From: Chloroflexota bacterium
GTDB taxonomy: Bacteria; Chloroflexota; UBA11872; VXOZ01
Assembly: GCA_022824225.1 (NCBI GenBank)
Contig: JAJEAH010000011.1
Span: 1 to 49,472 of the forward strand
Direction of reading: 5' to 3'
Length of the DNA: 49,472 nucleotides
Positions 18,401 to 27,020 of this stretch are shown here, piece by piece; the first letter of the stretch is position 1; every line of letters starts with the position of its first letter. The notes beneath the pieces were generated by a model. That model saw only the letters and a program-made list of their open reading frames with translations. It did not search any database and had not been told where the DNA came from. The position numbers were made by a program, and so were the translations under genes.

Positions 18401-18580
18401 GGCGGATACTTCACCCCGCGTCACATCATCAACGCCTGGAACAGAGTGGTGCTCCAGGGCTGGAATGCACGTGAAGCCCTGGAAGAAGCAGTCAAGCAGA
18501 TCGACCGCGAGCTCATTCGCAAGCGCGAAGAGTTCGGCCTGGAGGTCGATCTCACGAAGACGAAAGGGGGTCTTGAATAA
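15476..18580 (+). CDS. Large extracellular solute-binding protein with tandem beta-sandwich modules
   Basis: At 1034 residues this is more than twice a normal sugar-binding protein. A signal sequence occupies about residues 1-50 (hydrophobic stretch VNLCLAVMLVTISIP, then AASA). Two beta-sandwich, carbohydrate-binding-module-like repeats lie near 145-275 and 335-440; each has a W-x-(V/F)-x-V-P-x-x-G-L-Y phrase and an I-D-G-x-x-P-F-Q-E phrase. A helical linker covers about 440-600. From about 610 (NTITVWVARGREW) there is a type 1 solute-binding domain with YRTDIFNELGLTPPDTWDD and GYGQAVVIMD. It should capture glycans outside the membrane for the permeases that follow. ATG follows AGGGTGGA. Its stop overlaps the next start. 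Confidence 0.88.
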   Translation: MKNLEKVVTRLQAAMKQSATVRGLRSWSAWVNLCLAVMLVTISIPTAASAAVYAQQGNQQDQQADDAEDEKEGTFITHATGVIEVKLEPSYAELQEEYAKNAYEWVEDAEVVINPADFIRHRGVEPEFLDELGGKTGDILNWQEETEWLEWRVNVPKTGLYNIELEYFPVAGKRASIQRRIQIDGEFPFQEARRLVFVRFWQDKGLPTTDNQGNDRRPGQFEQPRWETVRIIDGDGMYPWPFDFYLTEGEHVIRLVTVREPIAIRSIRLVPPSRPPTYAEVLQTYEEQGYKNASEVLIRHQAELPVERTEATIRMEYTSGPLVDPFSSGYVRLNAYGSYRWRRALQAATWEFEVPEDGLYKIAWRRWQAYASFLPSARRILIDGKVPFQELNSFLFTPDNDRDWRIVHFGERAGEGEPYLFYLTKGKHTLTMEVTVGPSADTIRAINKVVTDLSIMVREITMITGVNPDPYMEFDLTSRIPTLVPRLVTNYELLEAQVGHMTMVNNGVRPNVANVLGEVAFQLRDMARDPESMSRRLSDLSASQGRLSQWLLYLREHPLWLDYLLISNPEMDLGVGKANIFLKGWVGFMNFLSSFVRNYYGVGSIYGDDDNTITVWVARGREWGMIMKDMTEDDFTPATGIAVNLQVFPPAQLSAGSVNVLLLSVASGVTPDVATGVLPDVPVEFAIRNGVANVNKFVDYQEVATRFRPGALLPFRWEGGDYALPETQDFLMMFYRTDIFNELGLTPPDTWDDLYNMIWLLQQRGMDFFFPPVGVSAGGGLYGLAEALVPGFLPFLYQNGGDFYTDSGLSALDSPEALAGFREWTELYTNYKITQQADFYNRMRTGEMPIGVSGFFTYILLSVAAPELEGRWEMRPLPGKRRPDGQVDRTSGGYGQAVVIMDNSEKQDMAWEWVKWWTSEGAQARFGEELEALIGTEARWNTANVKALNQLPFPQKDIESIQEQWRWFKEQPVTLGGYFTPRHIINAWNRVVLQGWNAREALEEAVKQIDRELIRKREEFGLEVDLTKTKGGLE

Positions 18581-19545
18581 TGGCCGAGGTTAAGAGCGGC
18601 AGTTCGGGCGCAGGAGCCGCGACACAACCGCAGGCGGTGGCGAAGCCGAAGTCCGGCTTGCAGCGCCTTCTCGCGCAGTACGGCGTGTCGTACGCCTTCT
18701 TGCTGCCCTACATGATCTTCTTCTTCGCCTTCCTGATCATTCCGGTGGGCGTGGCGGTCTGGCTGAGCTTTACGTACTTCAACATGCTGGAACCGCCGCG
18801 GGTGATTGGCTGGTCAAATTACCGCCTATTATTCTTGGAGGATGACATCTTCGTCCTCTCCATCCGCAATACGCTATTCTTCGCGTTTATTACGGGTCCG
18901 GTGAGCCTTACCGCCTCGTTCCTGTTGGCGTGGTTCATCAACCAGATCCGCGTGCGCACAATCTACGCGTTGGCGTTCTATGCGCCTTCCCTGACCAGCG
19001 CAATCGCGATGGCGGTCGTGTGGCGGATCGTCTTTTCCGGCGACCGCTACGGTTACATGAACTACTTCTTCATGCGCATGGGCTTTATCCAAGAACCCTT
19101 CCTGTGGCTCATCGACCAGCGCACGATGTTGCCGGTGATCATGTTCGTCATGCTCTGGATGAGCATGGGGAACAATTTCCTGGTCTTCTTGGCCGGTCTG
19201 CAGACGGTGAATACCGAACTCTATGAAGCGGGCAAGGTGGACGGAATTTCACATCCGCTGCAAGAGATGTGGTACATTACCCTGCCTTCCATGAAACCGC
19301 AGGTCTTGTTCGGCGTTATCAACGCCGTGGTCCTCATGTTCTCCGCAGGCTTCGAGATTTCACTCTCCTTGGCTGGGCTGCCCAGTCCGTTGTATGCGGC
19401 GCACATGATTCTGTCGCACTTGTATGACTATGCCTTTATCCGATTCGAGATGGGGTATGCGGCGGCCATTGCCGTGATCCTCTTCATCATCACCTTTGGT
19501 GTGGGGCAGGGCGCGTTGCGCATGCTCTCCACCAAAGACGAATAG
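18580..19545 (+). CDS. ABC sugar transporter permease, MalF type (first pair)
   Basis: A 321-residue inner-membrane permease. The TAATG overlap couples it to the solute-binding protein gene. After a short polar N-terminus there are about six membrane segments, beginning YAFLLPYMIFFFAFLIIPVG. The EAA loop that docks the ATPase reads EAGKVDGISHPLQEMWYITLP near residue 212. No ATP-binding gene is in this operon, so a shared MsmX/UgpC-type ATPase encoded elsewhere is inferred. Confidence 0.94.
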   Translation: MAEVKSGSSGAGAATQPQAVAKPKSGLQRLLAQYGVSYAFLLPYMIFFFAFLIIPVGVAVWLSFTYFNMLEPPRVIGWSNYRLLFLEDDIFVLSIRNTLFFAFITGPVSLTASFLLAWFINQIRVRTIYALAFYAPSLTSAIAMAVVWRIVFSGDRYGYMNYFFMRMGFIQEPFLWLIDQRTMLPVIMFVMLWMSMGNNFLVFLAGLQTVNTELYEAGKVDGISHPLQEMWYITLPSMKPQVLFGVINAVVLMFSAGFEISLSLAGLPSPLYAAHMILSHLYDYAFIRFEMGYAAAIAVILFIITFGVGQGALRMLSTKDE

Positions 19546-19566
19546 CCTAGGAAGGGGAATCGTCAC

Positions 19567-20427
19567 ATGATTATCAAAGTCGGCAGATTTAGGATGACCA
19601 GCGGTGAGTTTACGACCATCGCAGCATTGACTATCCTTGCTGCCTTCATGTCCCTGCCGCTGATTTTCGTCGTCTCGCACGCGCTAAAGCCGATCGATGA
19701 GTTGTTCCTGTTCCCGCCGCGCTTCATTGTGCGGAACCCAACGCTGCGGAACTTCCAGGACCTGCTCATCGCAACGTACTCCCTCAACGTGCCCTTCATC
19801 CGGTACATCTTCAATAGTGTCTTCGTGGCCTTTTGTACGGTAATCGGCGGTGTGCTCCTGGCGAGCTTGGCCGCGTATCCGCTGGCGAAGCACAACTTCC
19901 CAGGTCGAAACACGATTTTCTTGGTCGTGATTGCCGCGCTCATGTTCACGCCGCAGGTTACCGCCATTCCGCGGTACCTGGTGGTGTATCAACTCGGCAT
20001 CATCGATACCTACTTTGCCCTGGTGCTTCCCAACTTGGCCATCCCGTATGCGCTCTTCCTCATGAAGCAGTTCATGGAGCAAATCCCGGGTGCATTGATT
20101 GAATCGGCGAAGATCGACGGGGCGTCAGAGTGGACTGTTTTCTGGCGCGTTGTCATGCCGCTGGTTACTCCGGCGTGGGCGACCCTCGTGATCATTATCT
20201 TCGTGGGCACGTGGAATGACATTTGGGCGCCGCTGGTGTTTACGCGCACGGAGTCGATGCGGACGCTGCCTATCGCGTTGCAGACCTTGATTAGCCAGGG
20301 CTCTGTGGCTCGGCAGGGAGCGTATGCGGCGGCAACATTCATCATGATTACTCCGCCGGTTGTGTTGTTTACTCTGGTGCAACGGCGCGTGATCGCTACC
20401 ATGGCGCATTCGGGAATCAAGGCGTAA
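19567..20427 (+). CDS. ABC sugar transporter permease, MalG type (first pair)
   Basis: A 286-residue partner permease starting 21 bp after the previous stop behind a GGAAGGGG ribosome site. It has six membrane segments and the EAA motif ESAKIDGASEWTVFWRVVMP near residue 178. The N-terminal FVVSHALKPIDELFLFPPRF phrase is typical of the MalG/CUT1 family. It should form a heterodimer with the preceding MalF-type protein. Confidence 0.94.
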   Translation: MIIKVGRFRMTSGEFTTIAALTILAAFMSLPLIFVVSHALKPIDELFLFPPRFIVRNPTLRNFQDLLIATYSLNVPFIRYIFNSVFVAFCTVIGGVLLASLAAYPLAKHNFPGRNTIFLVVIAALMFTPQVTAIPRYLVVYQLGIIDTYFALVLPNLAIPYALFLMKQFMEQIPGALIESAKIDGASEWTVFWRVVMPLVTPAWATLVIIIFVGTWNDIWAPLVFTRTESMRTLPIALQTLISQGSVARQGAYAAATFIMITPPVVLFTLVQRRVIATMAHSGIKA

Positions 20428-20484
20428 CCTTCTAGGCGGCAGCCGGATGCGGCTACCGGAGAAGCGGGCAAGGGATAGACCACT

Positions 20485-22593
20485 ATGTTTGGACGGAGAG
20501 GATCAAGATTGAAGGCCGGGCTGGCGCTCTTGGCGGCGCTTTGGCTCATCCTGACGTCGGCCGGCACGGCGTTTGCTTTGGAACTTGATCCAAAGCTGTC
20601 CTATACCATCGATCCCCGTAATCAACGGGTGCCGTCGCCCTTGCCCTACATCTTCGAGAAGGAAATCAATGGCATCCACCTCCCAACCGGAGCGTTCAAG
20701 GAGCCGTCCGACCTATTCCTGGACCATGAGGAGAACTTGTGGTTGGCGGATACCGGCAACGACCGGGTGCTTAAGTTCTCCCGCGAAGGTGAATACTTGC
20801 TTGAAATCAGCAATTTGAGCAAGCCTGAAGGCGTCTATGTGGACCCGGACGGCAACATCTTCGTGGCCGATACGGGAAATAACCGCATCTTGCGCTTGGA
20901 TCCCGAAGGCAACTTCGTCGATGAATTCTTCAAGCCCGAAACGACCCTGATCCCCGTTGACCATACGTTTGCGCCGAGCAAGTTGGTGGTTGACCGGAGC
21001 GGTCGCATCTACACGCTGGAGGCGGGAAGCAATCTCGGCATCATCGTGTTGGACGGCGAAGGCAGCTTCCGCGGCTTCTTTGGCGCAACGCGCTTGGACT
21101 TTAGCCTGCGGCGATTGATCGTCAGCATGTTCGCTACACAGGATCAGCGCCGTAAGATTTTCTTGCCGCAGCCGACCCCACACTCCAACCTCTTCCTCTC
21201 TGAGGACGGTTTCCTGTATACGGTCGTGGCGACTGCGGTGAAGGACCAATTGCAGAAGCTCAGCCCGGTGGGTGTGAATGTCTATCCCCATTCCACCTCC
21301 GTGGCCATCTACATGCGGTTCTTCAAGGAAGACTCCCTCAAGTTCTACGGCGAGCGGGAGGGCGCCGGCCGGCGCACCCAATTCCCGCGCTTCTCAGACG
21401 TAAACGTGAACGAGGCCGGCATCATTACGGTGGTGGACGCGAATTCGGCGAAAGTCTACCAGTACGACCAGGATGGCGAGCCGTTGCTGGCCTTTGGCGG
21501 CCGCGGCGTGCAACAGGGCCAGCTTGGGTATCCAACCAGCGTGGTAACGGATTCCGAAGGCCAGCTATTTATCCTGGATGCCATCCGAAACAACATCCAG
21601 GTGTACCGGCCGACGTTGTTCGCCCGTCTGGTGCATTCTGCCAGCAAGTTCTATTGGGATGGCAGGTACGATGAGGCGGCGAACCTTTGGCAGCAAGTGC
21701 TGAAGCTCGATGCCAACATGTATCTGGCCCATAGCGCGCTGGGCAAGGCGCTCTATCGACAGGAGCGCTATCAGGACGCGATGGTCGAGTACTTCCGGGG
21801 CTATGACAAGGATGAGTACGCCAAGGCGTATTCGGAAGCGCGCTATCTGTGGATGCGCGCGAACTTCGGCCTGTTCATGCTCTATCTCTTCCTTGGCATC
21901 GGCGCCATCATCGTCATCCCGCGCGGGACCCGGCGCGTGTTCGAGTTTGGCTTCCAGCGCGGTATCCTGAACCGGGAGAGTACGTGGTACAAGATCTACC
22001 GGCAAGGCGTAGGGGTGCTCCGCGATCCCATGGAGACTTTCTGGGCCTTGCGGGAAGACTCAACCTGGTGGACCGTGTGGACGATGCTGATATTGGCCAT
22101 CATCGTGCGCATGCTCACGCTCAATACCGTGAGTTTCCACTACTCCAGCATCGATCCTGAGGACATCAACTTCGTTCTGGAAGTGTCGCGCATTCTCGTG
22201 CCGTTCGCGGTCTGGGTGATCGCCAACTACGGTGTGAGCGCTATTTTCTATGGTGAGGGTTCGCCCAAGGTGGTGGCGGCGACGACGGCCTACTGTCTGC
22301 AGCCGTACATCTTGATCGCTCTGCCGCTGGCGCTCGTCTCTAACGTGCTGACCACCGACGAGAGTGCGCTCTATGGCTTTGCGCAGACGGCTATGTATTG
22401 GTGGATGGGCGTTCTCATCTACCTGCAGGTGAAGGTCGTCCATGACTTCGAATTCAAGCGCGCCGCAGGCGTTGCGTTCCTAAACATTTGGGGCATGGTG
22501 GCGATTTTCGGCATCTCAGCCCTCAGCTATTTCATGTCTTCGCGGGTGATCCGCTTCCTCTGGGAGGTCGTCTATGAAGTTGTCACTCGCTAA
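20485..22593 (+). CDS. NHL beta-propeller - TPR - YIP1 multi-domain membrane protein
   Basis: A 702-residue protein. A signal or anchor segment (residues 10-31) precedes an extracytoplasmic six-bladed NHL-like propeller (about 60-370) with repeated phrases such as LWLADTGNDRVLKFSREGEY and NIFVADTGNNRILRLDPEGN. A TPR-like pair follows (about 385-450, YDEAANLWQQVLKLDANMY and RYQDAMVEYFRGYDKDEY). Then come one membrane segment near 461-479 and a C-terminal YIP1-type domain with about five more segments. Its position between permease pairs suggests an assembly, scaffold or sensing role in the import machine. From memory, YIP1 and DUF5696 genes co-occur with such permeases in other bacteria. No enzyme activity is evident. 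Confidence 0.85.
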   Translation: MFGRRGSRLKAGLALLAALWLILTSAGTAFALELDPKLSYTIDPRNQRVPSPLPYIFEKEINGIHLPTGAFKEPSDLFLDHEENLWLADTGNDRVLKFSREGEYLLEISNLSKPEGVYVDPDGNIFVADTGNNRILRLDPEGNFVDEFFKPETTLIPVDHTFAPSKLVVDRSGRIYTLEAGSNLGIIVLDGEGSFRGFFGATRLDFSLRRLIVSMFATQDQRRKIFLPQPTPHSNLFLSEDGFLYTVVATAVKDQLQKLSPVGVNVYPHSTSVAIYMRFFKEDSLKFYGEREGAGRRTQFPRFSDVNVNEAGIITVVDANSAKVYQYDQDGEPLLAFGGRGVQQGQLGYPTSVVTDSEGQLFILDAIRNNIQVYRPTLFARLVHSASKFYWDGRYDEAANLWQQVLKLDANMYLAHSALGKALYRQERYQDAMVEYFRGYDKDEYAKAYSEARYLWMRANFGLFMLYLFLGIGAIIVIPRGTRRVFEFGFQRGILNRESTWYKIYRQGVGVLRDPMETFWALREDSTWWTVWTMLILAIIVRMLTLNTVSFHYSSIDPEDINFVLEVSRILVPFAVWVIANYGVSAIFYGEGSPKVVAATTAYCLQPYILIALPLALVSNVLTTDESALYGFAQTAMYWWMGVLIYLQVKVVHDFEFKRAAGVAFLNIWGMVAIFGISALSYFMSSRVIRFLWEVVYEVVTR

Positions 22594-25024
22594 GGGGTGG
22601 CGCGTCGCACGGTTCTTCGTGCCACTGGTCCTGCTCCTGACCATATTGCCGATTGCGCCGGTTACGGCCGCGCCGGCACTGAATCCTGAGCAGGAGTTAG
22701 GGCCGACTTTTGAGAAGGTCAGTCAGGTAGAGCACCTTTCGCTCTACTTGAATAAAGAGAATTCGCAGTTGGCGGTGTTCGACGATCGGGAGAATGGGCG
22801 ACTGTGGCGTAGTTCCCCAATTCTGGAGAACCCCGAGGCGGTCTCGGACTCCATCAAGGCTCGCCTGAACTCCGTAGTCATTGTCGAGTATACGGACAAG
22901 GTGCGGACCCAGACTCGTGTGGCCGACATTATCTCGGATGTGCCGAAGTTGACCTTTACCCCGATAGACGGGGGTATTGAGGTTGACTACTTGTTCGAAG
23001 AGCTGAACATTGGCTTCACAATCGACTACTGGCTGGAAGACGACCGGCTGGTGGTGGGGGTGGACGACGATAGTGTGCGCGAGACCGAAGAGCGCCTGCT
23101 CGTCACCCTGGACATTCTGCCCTTCCTCGGCGCTGCGACCAATGAGGAAAAGGGTTACCTCTTCGTGCCCGACGGCCCGGGCGCTATTGTCCATTTCCGT
23201 CCGGAGCAGCCGGAATACCGGCACAATTTCTTGGCCGAGGTGTACGGTCCGGCCCTCTTCTCGTTCGAGCCCGAACAGCAGCAAGGCCCGATTCCAGTGC
23301 CGGTTTTTGGCCTGGTGCGGGGCGAGTCCGCATTTACGGGCATCGTTACGAAAGGGGATATGGATGTCAACATCAGCGCGGCGCTGAGCTATACGGCGCT
23401 GGGCTATAACCGAATCTCCGGTCAGTTCATCTTCCGGCGCAAGGCGCCGTTCCCGCTGCGCCGCGCGTCGTTTGTGACCCGGTTCGAACAGGAGCGGGTG
23501 GAAGGCGATCGGGAGCTAAAGTACGCGTTTCTCCGCGGCTATGATGCCAGCTATGTCGGCATGGCCAAGGTGTATCGCGAGCATTTGATGGTCGATCGCG
23601 GCCTCGAACGGCTGGCGGAAGCAAATCCCTTCCTGCATCTGCGCATCTTCATGGCCATGCAACGCCAGGCGTTTCCGCGTGACCAGTTCATTGCCATGAC
23701 GACGTTCGATGATGCGCTGGCGATGCTCAAGACTCTGAAGGAAGACCGGGGCCTGGATAACCTGCGCGTGACCCTGGTCGGCTGGAGCCAAGACGGGTAC
23801 GATTGGTCGTTGCCCAAACGCTTGCCGCCGGAAGGCAGGCTTGGCGGCGAGGAGGGGCTGCGTTCGATCTCGAACTACGCCAATGCCAACGGTATACCAA
23901 TCTACCTGGAGGACAACTATCTGTTCGGCTTCAGGAATATCGACTCATTCTTCCGCTTCAACCCGCTGACGGACGTGATCCGCGGGGCGAACCGCCTGCC
24001 TATCACGACGAACTACGTTGGGTTCAAGCGCCGGGAGGACGAGCCGCACACAGAGGTACAACTCTTACGGCCGGAGATTGCCCGTGACCGCTACGCGACT
24101 GACGATATTGCCAAGATGAGTGAGCTTGGCGTTGACGGCGTCGAGTTCCGTTTCTTTGGCAAGGTTGCGCTCAACCACTATCCGATTGTCTTCACCGGCA
24201 GATCGGGCTTTACATCCGGCTTGCGGCTATTGGGAATCGCTGCATTCGCTCTCATTGGCCTCTACGTCGTGCTGATAGGCACAAAGCGGCCGAGCGACGC
24301 AATCCTGGGCCAGCTTGTTGGCGGTCCGCTGTGGCGGCCGATCGCTAGCGGGGTGCTGCTCGTGGTCTTGATTGGCGGCTATTTCATCGAGATTCGCAAC
24401 ATGCAGCAACCGGTGGATACTGAGCAAGGCGGCACGAAGCTAAGTCGCCAAGAGTTTGTCGATGTCTGGAGAGACATCGTCGAAATCAGCAAGGATGAGA
24501 CGGGGACCGCGGTAATCCAGGGCGCGAATGCCTACATGTTGGATAGCACTGATTTCTTTACCAGAGTGCCTCTGGACCGCTACAACTACGTGTTCAGCGA
24601 AGAGACCGTGCCCTTCTTCCCATTGGCGGTACACGGGCTCGTCCGCTATACCGGCGATGAGAGCAATCTGCGCAGCGACCGTGACGAGTTCTTGCGCGCT
24701 ATCGAATACGGCGCATTGCCCACGTTCGAGCTGACAGAGAACCCAAGCGTTTTGCTCACGCGCACACAGTACAACCGGCTCTATTCTTCGCGATTTGCCG
24801 ACTGGGAGCCCCAGATTGTCGACGAGTATGAACTATTCGTGCGGCAGTTGGGCTACACCGTAAACTTGCTCATGGACGACCACCGCCAGATTGCGGACGG
24901 CGTCTATGAGACGGTCTACGAGGACGGCACACGCGTGATCGTGAATTACAAGACGCGTCGCTATACGGATGGCGAAAACGCGGTTGAGGGCCAGAACTAT
25001 CTCATCATACCGCCGCGGAGGTAA
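22574..25024 (+). CDS. DUF5696-like exported protein with internal membrane hairpin
   Basis: An 816-residue protein whose ATG lies inside the end of the YIP1 gene (20-bp overlap). It has a signal peptide (1-35), a beta-rich N-terminal half (VEHLSLYLNKENSQLAVFDD, FVPDGPGAIVHF), then a TIM-barrel-like part (VTLVGWSQDGYDWSLPKRLP near residue 400). The C-terminal part from about 620 contains LSRQEFVDVWRDIVE, LRAIEYGALPTFEL and VYEDGTRVIVNYKTRRY, which I recognise as DUF5696 style. Unusually, two hydrophobic segments at about 548-568 and 590-607 interrupt this domain. It may be a glycan-active or glycan-binding protein linked to the transporter. Enzymatic residues are not established. Confidence 0.8.
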   Translation: MKLSLAKGWRVARFFVPLVLLLTILPIAPVTAAPALNPEQELGPTFEKVSQVEHLSLYLNKENSQLAVFDDRENGRLWRSSPILENPEAVSDSIKARLNSVVIVEYTDKVRTQTRVADIISDVPKLTFTPIDGGIEVDYLFEELNIGFTIDYWLEDDRLVVGVDDDSVRETEERLLVTLDILPFLGAATNEEKGYLFVPDGPGAIVHFRPEQPEYRHNFLAEVYGPALFSFEPEQQQGPIPVPVFGLVRGESAFTGIVTKGDMDVNISAALSYTALGYNRISGQFIFRRKAPFPLRRASFVTRFEQERVEGDRELKYAFLRGYDASYVGMAKVYREHLMVDRGLERLAEANPFLHLRIFMAMQRQAFPRDQFIAMTTFDDALAMLKTLKEDRGLDNLRVTLVGWSQDGYDWSLPKRLPPEGRLGGEEGLRSISNYANANGIPIYLEDNYLFGFRNIDSFFRFNPLTDVIRGANRLPITTNYVGFKRREDEPHTEVQLLRPEIARDRYATDDIAKMSELGVDGVEFRFFGKVALNHYPIVFTGRSGFTSGLRLLGIAAFALIGLYVVLIGTKRPSDAILGQLVGGPLWRPIASGVLLVVLIGGYFIEIRNMQQPVDTEQGGTKLSRQEFVDVWRDIVEISKDETGTAVIQGANAYMLDSTDFFTRVPLDRYNYVFSEETVPFFPLAVHGLVRYTGDESNLRSDRDEFLRAIEYGALPTFELTENPSVLLTRTQYNRLYSSRFADWEPQIVDEYELFVRQLGYTVNLLMDDHRQIADGVYETVYEDGTRVIVNYKTRRYTDGENAVEGQNYLIIPPRR

Positions 25025-25030
25025 GGGGCC

Positions 25031-26005
25031 ATGCAATTTGAGGATAATTTTTTCTGGGTAGCTGTTCTCACTGGGCTGGCCTTGGTCGTCCCGGCGTGTA
25101 TTCTGTCGCTTCGCGTTGCCCTGTCGGCGGTCGGCGTGCGGTTGACCTACCGGTTCCAACGCGCGATGGATGGCTATTTCTACATCAGCACGTGGATCGT
25201 GGGTTTCCTGATCTTCCTGGCATGGCCGTTGTTCCAATCACTCTACGTGAGCTTCCACAACGTGAAGATCACCAGTTCCGAGTTGAAGTTGACGTTCATT
25301 GGGTGGGAGAACTACGCGGAGCCCTTCCTCGAGGATATTCACTTTCTGCCGCTCTTTACGAAGACGGTAGCAAATCTGCTATCGGACTTGCCGATCATTT
25401 TGGTGTTCTCTCTGTTCGTGTCCATCTTGGTCGTGCAGGAAATGCCGGGTCGGGGCGTGTTCCGCATGCTCCTCTTCATGCCGGTGGTGATTGGTTCGGC
25501 CATCGTCATCCGGCGCCTCTTCGGCGAAGGCGTGAGCACAGAGGCTATCGGCGTGAGTGTCCAGACCCTGAGCGAGGTGGTGTTTACGTACCTGCAAGGC
25601 ACGATCGCTGACTGGGTCTTGGACCTGGTAAATCGGGTGACGTTGGTGCTGTGGCGGACCGGCGTCCAGATTCTCATCTTCGTCGCGGGTCTCCATAGCG
25701 TGCCGATTACGATGCGCGAGGCGGCAAAGACGGACGGCGCTTCCGGCTGGCAGATCTTCTGGCGTATCACCCTGCCGATGCTGTCCCCCGTGATCCTGGT
25801 CAATGTGGTCTACACCATCGTCGATTCGTTCACCGACCCCTTCAATGAAGTACTCACCTACATTCAGACCGTGGGCCTGACCCGAGACTTCCGGCTTGGC
25901 TATGCGGCGGCTTTGGGCTGGATGTACTTTGCGTCAATTTTCTTGTTCATGGCGCTTGCTCTCCTGATCTCAAGCCGCTTTGTCTTCTACGCAGGTGAAC
26001 GGTAG
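25031..26005 (+). CDS. ABC sugar transporter permease, MalF type (second pair)
   Basis: A 324-residue permease starting 6 bp after the DUF5696 gene behind AAGGGG. It carries an extra N-terminal hydrophobic segment (WVAVLTGLALVVPACILSL) before the usual STWIVGFLIFLAWPLFQSLY. The EAA loop is REAAKTDGASGWQIFWRITL near residue 232. With the next gene it forms a second heterodimer, so the operon encodes two distinct channels or one composite. Confidence 0.93.
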   Translation: MQFEDNFFWVAVLTGLALVVPACILSLRVALSAVGVRLTYRFQRAMDGYFYISTWIVGFLIFLAWPLFQSLYVSFHNVKITSSELKLTFIGWENYAEPFLEDIHFLPLFTKTVANLLSDLPIILVFSLFVSILVVQEMPGRGVFRMLLFMPVVIGSAIVIRRLFGEGVSTEAIGVSVQTLSEVVFTYLQGTIADWVLDLVNRVTLVLWRTGVQILIFVAGLHSVPITMREAAKTDGASGWQIFWRITLPMLSPVILVNVVYTIVDSFTDPFNEVLTYIQTVGLTRDFRLGYAAALGWMYFASIFLFMALALLISSRFVFYAGER

Positions 26006-26016
26006 GGAGTACCAGC

Positions 26017-26955
26017 ATGGCTGATTCCGTATTCGTCATACGCCAGCGCACAGGTGTACTTGGTGCGCTGACGTCCCGAAAGTGGTGGGAGCTGCTCTTC
26101 CTGCGCATCGCCACGTACATAATCTTGATAAACGTCTGCTTTGTGTTCCTGTTCCCGGTAATCTACATGTTCTCCACGTCGCTCAAGACGGTGGCGGACT
26201 TAGCGGACTTGACAGTCCTGTGGATACCGCGGACCTTCTTCTGGCGGAACTATGAGCTCGCGATCAGCGGCATGCTCTACTGGCAGGCGGCGAGGAACAG
26301 CATCATCATCTCGGTGGGTTCCGCGGTGTTGCAGACAGTGGCATGTTCGTTTGTGGCTTATGGGTTTGCGCGTATTCCGTTCCCGGGCCGGGACGTCTTG
26401 TTCCTGCTGGTGCTCTTCACGTTCCTGGTGCCGCCGCAGACTATCATTGTCCCGCTCTTCATTCTCTACCGTAACCTGGGTTTCATGGATACGTACTTCC
26501 CGTTCCTGATCCCCTCCCTGTTCGGTCATGGTCTGCGGGGTGCGCTGTTCATCCTGGTGTTCCGACAGTTTTTCAGGAACTTACCGTACGAATTAGAGGA
26601 CGCGGCGAGAATAGACGGAGCCGGGCCGTTCAGTGTGTATTGGCGAATCATGTTGCCGCTGGCAACCCCGGCCATCATCGTGGTGTTCCTCTTTTCGCTG
26701 GTGTGGCACTGGAACGACTTCTTCGAACCCACCATCTACCTGTTCGATCAAAACAACTTTACCTTGCCGTTGCGGCTTTCGATTTTGAGCGCGGCATTGC
26801 TGCAAATGCTAGCCGGGCAAGGCGCGGGGGATGAGTTCAATGAGGCTGTGATTATGGCCGCGTCATTCCTTGTGATTATGCCGCCCCTCATAATCTACTT
26901 ATTCACTCAGCGCTACTTTGTGGAGAGCGTCGACCGCACCGGCCTGGTGGAATAG
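26017..26955 (+). CDS. ABC sugar transporter permease, MalG type (second pair)
   Basis: A 312-residue permease and the last gene of the operon, 11 bp after its partner. Membrane segments start at IATYIILINVCFVFLFPVIY, and the EAA loop is EDAARIDGAGPFSVYWRIML near residue 193. FLVPPQTIIVPLFILYRNLG is typical for CUT1 MalG proteins. A terminator-like hairpin follows 33 bp downstream. Confidence 0.94.
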   Translation: MADSVFVIRQRTGVLGALTSRKWWELLFLRIATYIILINVCFVFLFPVIYMFSTSLKTVADLADLTVLWIPRTFFWRNYELAISGMLYWQAARNSIIISVGSAVLQTVACSFVAYGFARIPFPGRDVLFLLVLFTFLVPPQTIIVPLFILYRNLGFMDTYFPFLIPSLFGHGLRGALFILVFRQFFRNLPYELEDAARIDGAGPFSVYWRIMLPLATPAIIVVFLFSLVWHWNDFFEPTIYLFDQNNFTLPLRLSILSAALLQMLAGQGAGDEFNEAVIMAASFLVIMPPLIIYLFTQRYFVESVDRTGLVE

Positions 26956-26988
26956 GTCGCGCGCTTGGGGCACTGTTTGTGGTAAGAA

Positions 26989-27020
26989 AAGGGCTGGGCT
27001 CGTTCTTGGGCCCGGCCCTT
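26989..27020 (+). terminator. Terminator-like hairpin after the ABC operon
   Basis: Arms AAGGGCTGGGC (26989-26999) and GCCCGGCCCTT (27010-27020) pair over 11 bp with one G-U wobble around a 10-nt loop. There is no long T-tract after it, so efficiency is uncertain. Confidence 0.65.
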
